Part shown: positions 59,157-64,000 of the stretch, one piece after another
Numbering within the stretch: the stretch's first letter is position 1
How the letters are laid out: every line of letters starts with the position of its first letter
Assembly: GCA_016869285.1 (NCBI GenBank)
Contig: VGEN01000002.1
Coordinates: 1 to 64,000 of the forward strand
DNA length: 64,000 bases
Reading direction: 5' to 3'
DNA from: Alphaproteobacteria bacterium
GTDB taxonomy: Bacteria; Pseudomonadota; Alphaproteobacteria; SHVZ01
The notes under the pieces: generated by a model
What the model was told of the DNA's origin: nothing
Databases searched by the model: none
What the model saw: only the letters and a program-made list of their open reading frames with translations
Translations under genes and position numbers: made by a program

Positions 59157-60671
59157 ATGGAAGACTGGACCAAAGGCTATATCGCCGACGTCGACTACAG
59201 CCAGGGCTACTACCGCGAGCTGTCGCCGTCATTCCTCTCCTTCGCGCTGCTCTCGGCCGGTATCCGCCCGCCGAACCTGACAGGGAAGCTCCGCTACTGC
59301 GAACTGGGCGCAGGGCACGGCTTCTCCTGCAACGTCGTCGCGGCGACGCATCCCGAGGCCGAGGTCTGGGCGACCGACTTCAACCCGGCCTTCGCCGCCA
59401 CCGCGCGGCGCATCGCCGATGCCGCCGGCATTCCCAACATCAAGGTCTTCGACTCATCGTTCGAGGAGTTCGCCGCGCTCGACCTTCCGCCCTTCGACAT
59501 GATCGTGCTGCACGGCATCTATTCCTGGGTCATGGCGGAGCATCGCAAATCGATCGTCGACTTCATCCGCGACAAGCTCGCCTTCGGCGGCGTCGTCTAT
59601 CTCAGCTACAACTGCCTGCCCGGCTGGTCGCCGATCCTGCCGCTCCGGCGCCTCCTGAGCGAGATGGCCCAGCGAGCGACCGGCTCGACCGAGGAGCGGA
59701 TCGAGAAGGCCCTCGACGAGGCGGACGAGCTTGCCGCCCTCGGCGCGGGATATCTTCAGGCCAATGAATCGGCACGCGCGCAGCTCGCCAGCATCCGCGG
59801 CATGTCGCGCCAGTACATCGCGCACGAGTACTTCAACCGGATCTGGACGCCGCTCTACCACCTCGATGTCGCGCGCCAGATGCACCAGGCGAAGCTGACC
59901 TTCGCTGCCTCGGCCGAGCTTCAGCATCATGTCGAGCGCCTCTGCCTGACGCCGGAGCAGCTGGCGAAGATTTCCGGCATCGACGATCCGCCGTTCCGCG
60001 AGACCGTCCGTGACCTGATGCTGAACCAGCAGTTCCGGAAGGACATCTTCGTGCGCGGGCCCGAGCGCCTGCTCGCCTCCGAGCGGCGCGAGCTTCTGAT
60101 GAAGACCCGCTTCGCGCTGGTCTGGCCGCGCAACCAGGTCGAGCTGGGCGCATCATATACGCAAGGCATCTACCCGCTCGACAGCGGGCCGGCGGCCGAG
60201 CTGCTGGAGGCGCTGGCGAGCGGCCCGAAGACGCTCGCGGAGATGTCGCCGTCCAACGATCCGGTCGAGTTCGATCGCAGGGTCGAGGCCATGGTGGTGC
60301 TCGTCGGCACCGGACGCGTCGAGCCCGGATTGCCCGCCGCCGGCGATGCCGAACGGGCGGAGAGGGCGCGCCGGTTCAACGACGTCATCCTCGATCGCGC
60401 CCGCCATGGCGATCAGCTGCAGTCGATGGTCTCGCCGGTGCTCGGCAGCGCTGTCAAGGTCGAGCGCCTGCACCGCCTGTTCCTGCTCGGCGAGGCCCAG
60501 GGCAACAAGGACTTCGCCTCCTTCGCCTACGCGATCATGCGGGAGGAGGTTGAAGCCGAGAAACGGCAGGGGAAGCAGGTGCGGCCGCCGAGCCCGCTCG
60601 GGATCATGATGCTGGCGCAGAAATTCGACAGCGAGACGCGGCCGATCCTGGCCCAGAACGGCATCGTCTAG
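59157..60671 (+). CDS. Class I methyltransferase with C-terminal methyltransferase regulatory domain
   Basis: 504 residues. The methyltransferase domain (40-200) has YCELGAGHGFSCNVVAATHP, the acidic WATDFNPAFAATA and FDMIVLHGIYSWV. It is followed by an all-alpha stretch and a 'methyltransferase regulatory' domain (FAASAELQHHVERLCLTPEQ; RDLMLNQQFRKDIFVRG; ELLMKTRFALVWP) seen in surface-polysaccharide loci. ATG 59157 has GAGG five bases upstream; the frame is open further up to 59040, over the divergent deacetylase start. The stop shares CTAG with the aminotransferase. The target is unknown. Confidence 0.83.
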   Translation: MEDWTKGYIADVDYSQGYYRELSPSFLSFALLSAGIRPPNLTGKLRYCELGAGHGFSCNVVAATHPEAEVWATDFNPAFAATARRIADAAGIPNIKVFDSSFEEFAALDLPPFDMIVLHGIYSWVMAEHRKSIVDFIRDKLAFGGVVYLSYNCLPGWSPILPLRRLLSEMAQRATGSTEERIEKALDEADELAALGAGYLQANESARAQLASIRGMSRQYIAHEYFNRIWTPLYHLDVARQMHQAKLTFAASAELQHHVERLCLTPEQLAKISGIDDPPFRETVRDLMLNQQFRKDIFVRGPERLLASERRELLMKTRFALVWPRNQVELGASYTQGIYPLDSGPAAELLEALASGPKTLAEMSPSNDPVEFDRRVEAMVVLVGTGRVEPGLPAAGDAERAERARRFNDVILDRARHGDQLQSMVSPVLGSAVKVERLHRLFLLGEAQGNKDFASFAYAIMREEVEAEKRQGKQVRPPSPLGIMMLAQKFDSETRPILAQNGIV

Positions 60672-61790
60672 CGTTTCAGCCAGGCTCCCAGGCGCCGCGC
60701 GGCTTCTTCCATCGTCTCGGTCGATCCGGCGAAGGAGATGCGGAGCGCGCGCGAGCCGCGGCTCGGGTCGAAGTCGATGCCCGGCGTGATCGCGACACCA
60801 GTCTCGGCGAGCACGCGCTTGCAGAGATCGGCGCTGTCGTTGGTGACGTGGCCGACATCGACATAGAGATAGAAAGCACCGTCCGGCGGGGCGAAGTGAT
60901 CGAGCCCAGCCTTCGGCAGCGCGTCCAGCAGCACGGCCCGGTTGGCCGCATAGCGCCGGACATTGGCCTCCAGCTCGTCGCGGCAGCCGAAGACTTCGAC
61001 CGCTGCCATCTGCGAGAGCGAGGGCGGCGAGATGAAGAGGTTCTGCGCCAGGCACTCGACCGGGCGGACCAGCTCCTCCGGCAGCACCATCCAGCCCAGC
61101 CGCCAGCCGGTCATCGAGAAGTATTTCGAGAAGCTGTTGATGACCACCGCGCGGTCGGTCAGCGCGAGCGCGGTCGTCGCCGGCTCCAGATAGGTGATGC
61201 CGTGATAGATCTCGTCCGAGACGAGCCGGATGTCGCGTTTGGCGCAATGATCGGCGAGGGTCTTCAGATCATCGGCCGTCAGCATCGTGCCCGTCGGGTT
61301 CGCGGGGCTCGCCACGATCAGGCCGTCGAGTCTGCCTGCCTTGTCGAGCAGCGCCGGCGTCGGTTGGTAGCGGGTCGCATCGCCGACCTCGATCTCGACC
61401 ACCTCGATCCCCAGCGCCGAGAGGATGTTGCGATAGGCGGGGTAGCCCGGCGCCGTGACGGCCACGCGCGCGCCCTGATCGAAGGCGGCGAGGAAGGAGA
61501 GGATGAAGGCGCCGGAAGAGCCGGTGGTCACGACGATGCGCTGCGGATCGACCGAGACGCCGTAGCGGTCGCGATAGTGCCGGGAGATCGCCTGGCGCAG
61601 CGGCGGGATGCCGAGCGCGTCGGTATATCCGAGCACGTCGCGTCCGAGCGCGGCGCGCGCCGGTCGAGGGCTGGCCGACCTCGAGATGCAGCACGTCCGC
61701 TCCCGTCGCCGCGCGCTCGTTGGCGGCGCGGAGCACGTCCATGACGATGAAGGGTGGAATGCTGGCGCGGCGCGCGACGCGCCGGGTCAT
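60668..61790 (-). pseudogene. Class I/II PLP aminotransferase with a frameshift
   Basis: The downstream 323 codons encode most of an aspartate-aminotransferase-fold enzyme: LGYTDALGIPPLRQAI, VTTGSSGAFIL, SPANPTGTML, VSDEIYHGITY, PLP-lysine SFSKYFSMTGWRLGW and a C-terminal RISFAGSTETMEEAARRLG. The missing N-terminus (SIPPFIVMDVLRAA, then LHLEVGQPSTGA) is encoded upstream in another frame, from ATG 61790. The two pieces meet at the GC-rich run near 61645-61662, and roughly seven residues seem lost as well as the frame. This is either a real inactivating deletion or an assembly error; everything else in the gene looks healthy. Confidence 0.75.
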
Positions 61791-63415
61791 GGGCGGTTGT
61801 GCGGAGTGGTGCCGCTAAAGCTGCTGCCGCCGGTGCTGATGCCGGTACCGCCGAAGACCAAGCCGACCCCGCGCTGATCGGCCGCCGGCACGCAGTTGCC
61901 GCCGCGGCCGCGATTCAGCTCGCTCGGGCAGGAGAAGGCGTTGACGATGCCGACCGGCGAGGCTTCCGCCGCGCGAAGGCCGCCGCGGCCAAGGGCATCG
62001 AGCGGGGTGCCCGGCTCGACGAGAGCGACATCGGAGACGCCGTCGTAGCCGACCCGAGGCTTGGCGATCGCGAGATCGATGCGCTGCTGGTCGGAGATCA
62101 CCGGCCAGGCGACCTGCGCAAGCGCGGCCGGCGCGGCGCGCCCGGAGGCGGAGGCGGCGAGATAGAAAACGCCGCTGCCCGGCGCTACGACGATCGTGGC
62201 CGCCGCCCGGGGGCTCTCGAGCGATGGCGGCGGGGCCGAGAGGATGCCGGTTCCGGCCAGCACGCGGCCGGTACCCCACGGCGCGTTCATGCCGAGCGCG
62301 CAGGCAACCGCGAGTCCGTTCTTGTCGACGACGACGAAGGCGGTCGCGCCGGCGCGCGACGTTCCGATCGGCCCAAGGCTCTTCGCCGGGCGCTCATGCG
62401 AGCCGGCGCGTACCCGTGCGGCCAGCGCCTGGAGTTCGGCTCCGGTCGGGACCAGGGCGGTCGCGCCCCGCGGCAGGGCCTCGGCGAGCTGGGCTTCGGT
62501 CGCGGCCGATCCCTCCGCCCAGAATCGCGGTCCGTCGGCATTGCCGGGACTGATCTGGCCCACGAGCGCCAGCAGGCGTCCGAGCATCGCCGTCGTCGCC
62601 GCGCTCTCACCGACGAGTACGAACTGCTGCTGCTGGTTGGCGCGATAGATGGCCGGGGCGGTTGCCTGCGGCAGATAGCCGCGGAGCGCATCGAGCGGCA
62701 GCGCGCCCTGGGATGCATCGGCGATGGCGCGACCGAGCGGGCCGACATAGGCCTCCCCGGCACCCCTCTGGCGTATCTGGCTGAGGACGCCGGCCAGATC
62801 GAGCTGAACCAGCTGTTCACCCTCGGCGATCAGGCGCCCGGCAGGCGCGAAGATGCGGGCGCTCGCCGGATCGCGGACGAGGTCGGTCGGCGCCTCGGCG
62901 AGGTCGCGGGCGAGCGCCCGGCTCACGGGGACGCCGAAGCGCGCGGCGGTCTCGGCGGGTCCGAAGAGCTGGGGCCACTGCATGCGCCCGTGACGGGCAT
63001 GGAGCAACGCCATGCCGCGGGCGAGGGCCGGCACGGCGACGCGGTCCGCTCCGGGCGCGCTCGCCGGGAAGTCGAACAAGGTGGGCGTCGCCTTGGCTCC
63101 GTCGAAGGCGACGCAGGCTCCGCCGCCACCGAGGCCGGCCGAGGAGGGGAGCGTGACGGCGAGGGTGAAGGCGACGGCAACCGCGGCGTCGGCGGCACTG
63201 CCGCCCGCGACCAGGATCTCGCGGCCGGCGACGGCCGCCCGCGGCTCCTCGGCGGCGATTCCGCCGAAAAAGCCCTCTACGGGCTGAATCACGTTGGCTT
63301 GATCACCGCCGAAGCAGCCCGCACCTAAGAGAACAAGGGACATCGCGGCGCATTTCCGCCACGATCGCCGGAAAGTATCGGCCGTGCTTCGAGGATCAGG
63401 GACTTTGACGGGCAT
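61787..63415 (-). CDS. Gamma-glutamyltransferase-like lipoprotein
   Basis: About 542 residues. A basic N-terminal region and SLVLLGAGC form a lipoprotein-type signal (Cys at about 35). The Ntn-hydrolase fold of gamma-glutamyltransferase follows: EILVAGGSAADAAVAVAFTL, SSAGLGGGGACVAFD, and the autoprocessing site region SRAGATAFVVVDKNGLAVA, where Thr in ATAF matches the nucleophile of TTHFS. The small-subunit PWGTGRVLAGTGILSA block is present but divergent. It may cleave gamma-glutamyl or similar amides in the periplasm. The start overlaps the divergent M48 gene start by about 11 bases; ATG 63343 is an alternative. It overlaps the aminotransferase by four bases. Confidence 0.78.
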   Translation of the reverse strand: MPVKVPDPRSTADTFRRSWRKCAAMSLVLLGAGCFGGDQANVIQPVEGFFGGIAAEEPRAAVAGREILVAGGSAADAAVAVAFTLAVTLPSSAGLGGGGACVAFDGAKATPTLFDFPASAPGADRVAVPALARGMALLHARHGRMQWPQLFGPAETAARFGVPVSRALARDLAEAPTDLVRDPASARIFAPAGRLIAEGEQLVQLDLAGVLSQIRQRGAGEAYVGPLGRAIADASQGALPLDALRGYLPQATAPAIYRANQQQQFVLVGESAATTAMLGRLLALVGQISPGNADGPRFWAEGSAATEAQLAEALPRGATALVPTGAELQALAARVRAGSHERPAKSLGPIGTSRAGATAFVVVDKNGLAVACALGMNAPWGTGRVLAGTGILSAPPPSLESPRAAATIVVAPGSGVFYLAASASGRAAPAALAQVAWPVISDQQRIDLAIAKPRVGYDGVSDVALVEPGTPLDALGRGGLRAAEASPVGIVNAFSCPSELNRGRGGNCVPAADQRGVGLVFGGTGISTGGSSFSGTTPHNRP

Positions 63416-64000
63416 TCTCAGACGGAAAAAATCCTGGCTCGCGCTGCTGGTGGCCACGGTTCTCGCGTTACCGCTCCCGGCGACGGCGCAGCGGTTCTCG
63501 TTGATCCGTGACGCCGAGACGGAAAGTACCATCCGGGAATACGCGACGCCAATATTCCAGGCGGCGGGTCTCTCGCCCGACGACGTGCGTATCTATCTTG
63601 TCCGCGACGCGCAGCTCAACGCTTTCGTCGCCGGCGGCCAGAACATGTTCCTGAACACCGGCCTGATCATGAGGGCGGAGACGCCGAGCCAGTTGATCGG
63701 GGTGATCGCGCATGAAGCCGGTCACATCGCCGGAGGTCATCTATCCCGGATCCAGGACGAGCTCAAGGGGGCGACCGCGATTCAGATCCTGTCGATGGTC
63801 CTGGGGGCGGCCGCAGCCGTCGCCGGCAAGGGCGATGCCGGGATGGCCGTCATGGGGACGGGAACGGCCGTCGCCATGTCGAACGTCCTAAGCTTCAGCC
63901 GGGCCCAGGAATCGGCCGCCGACCAGGCCGGCATCACCTTCCTCGAGCGATCGGGCTACAGCGCCAAGGGCATGCTGGAGTTCCTCGAGATCCTGTCGGG
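63405..64000 (+). CDS. M48-family metalloprotease, BepA/YfgC-like (3' end cut by window edge)
   Basis: 198 full codons are present. A signal peptide (RRKKSWLALLVATVLALPLP, then ATAQ) is followed by a zinc metalloprotease domain: FVAGGQNMFLNTGLIMRAET, the HExxH motif in VIAHEAGHIAGGH, and the third-ligand region SRAQESAADQAGITFLERSG. Such periplasmic proteases, with a TPR domain that would lie beyond the window, degrade misassembled outer-membrane proteins. The best start is TTG 63405; no ATG is in frame before the signal peptide. It is not listed among frames starting at ATG because of this and the window end. Confidence 0.88.
   Translation, partial: MTGILRRKKSWLALLVATVLALPLPATAQRFSLIRDAETESTIREYATPIFQAAGLSPDDVRIYLVRDAQLNAFVAGGQNMFLNTGLIMRAETPSQLIGVIAHEAGHIAGGHLSRIQDELKGATAIQILSMVLGAAAAVAGKGDAGMAVMGTGTAVAMSNVLSFSRAQESAADQAGITFLERSGYSAKGMLEFLEILS

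Noticed and set aside
1-64000. CRISPR arrays, tRNA and rRNA genes, prophage or toxin-antitoxin modules
   Set aside because: I looked through the intergenic stretches, all shorter than 300 bases, and saw no repeat-spacer pattern, cloverleaf or phage-like gene run. The only mobile element is the IS21 end.

Overview
This 64-kb window is high-GC chromosomal DNA from an alphaproteobacterium, probably Rhodospirillales-like; the genus cannot be named from sequence alone. Support for this comes from a SAM-II riboswitch ahead of metZ, an alphaproteobacterial-type RpoH promoter ahead of a small heat-shock gene, the ubiK / lgt / midA / pgeF neighbourhood, and an ATP-dependent ligase with its partner exonuclease. 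Genes are packed very tightly. Many start codons are GTG or TTG, ATGA/GTGA overlaps are common, and several convergent genes share their stop codons. No tRNA, rRNA, CRISPR array or prophage was seen. No stretch longer than 300 bases lacks a gene.

Layout. 0-0.7 kb: the right end of an IS21-family element (3' part of istB, two terminal repeats), inserted in the start of a drug/metabolite transporter gene. 0.8-7.1 kb (minus): a Sel1-repeat protein with a degenerate protease domain, an amidase, a TTC38-like TPR protein, an AbrB-type membrane protein and a membrane-bound hydrolase. 7.2-8.8 kb: an orphan family-5 binding protein. 8.8-13.4 kb (minus): tldD, a HAD phosphatase, a membrane-anchored degenerate EAL protein that seems to start at ATT, and pyrD. 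13.4-20.1 kb: a small lipoprotein, a TPR-methyltransferase, small unknown proteins, a heat-regulated hsp20 and two tandem SbmA/BacA-like ABC transporters.

20.2-30.3 kb: efp diverges from epmA, the enzyme that modifies EF-P. epmA begins a run with a DMT transporter and glucokinase, followed by a transporter operon (binding protein, fused double permease, second binding protein, ATPase, Gfo/Idh dehydrogenase). 30.3-45.6 kb: a Na/Pi symporter, the exonuclease-ligase repair pair, a BesD/HalD-like Fe(II)/2OG oxygenase, an oxidoreductase with an acyl-CoA dehydrogenase, a SPINDLY-type glycosyltransferase, an MBL hydrolase, a CoA-ligase / enoyl-CoA hydratase / hydrolase operon, and a TPR plus NodZ-like glycosyltransferase.

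45.6-53.1 kb: metZ under a promoter, SAM-II aptamer and terminator; a TIGR04372-type glycosyltransferase; then a tightly coupled module of DUF35 protein, Cys-less thiolase, SDR, MaoC hydratase and MFS carrier that looks like a retro-aldol-type side-chain degradation pathway. 53.1-64 kb: ubiK, a probably leaderless hldD, lgt, midA, pgeF, an M24-fold protein without metal ligands, a CE4 deacetylase, a methyltransferase, a frameshifted aminotransferase, a gamma-glutamyltransferase-like lipoprotein and the start of an M48 protease.

I saw no clearly new defence or mobile system. The most interesting signals are regulatory (the SAM-II switch with mutually exclusive pairings, the ATT start, leaderless hldD, the hsp20 leader) and enzymes with altered active sites.
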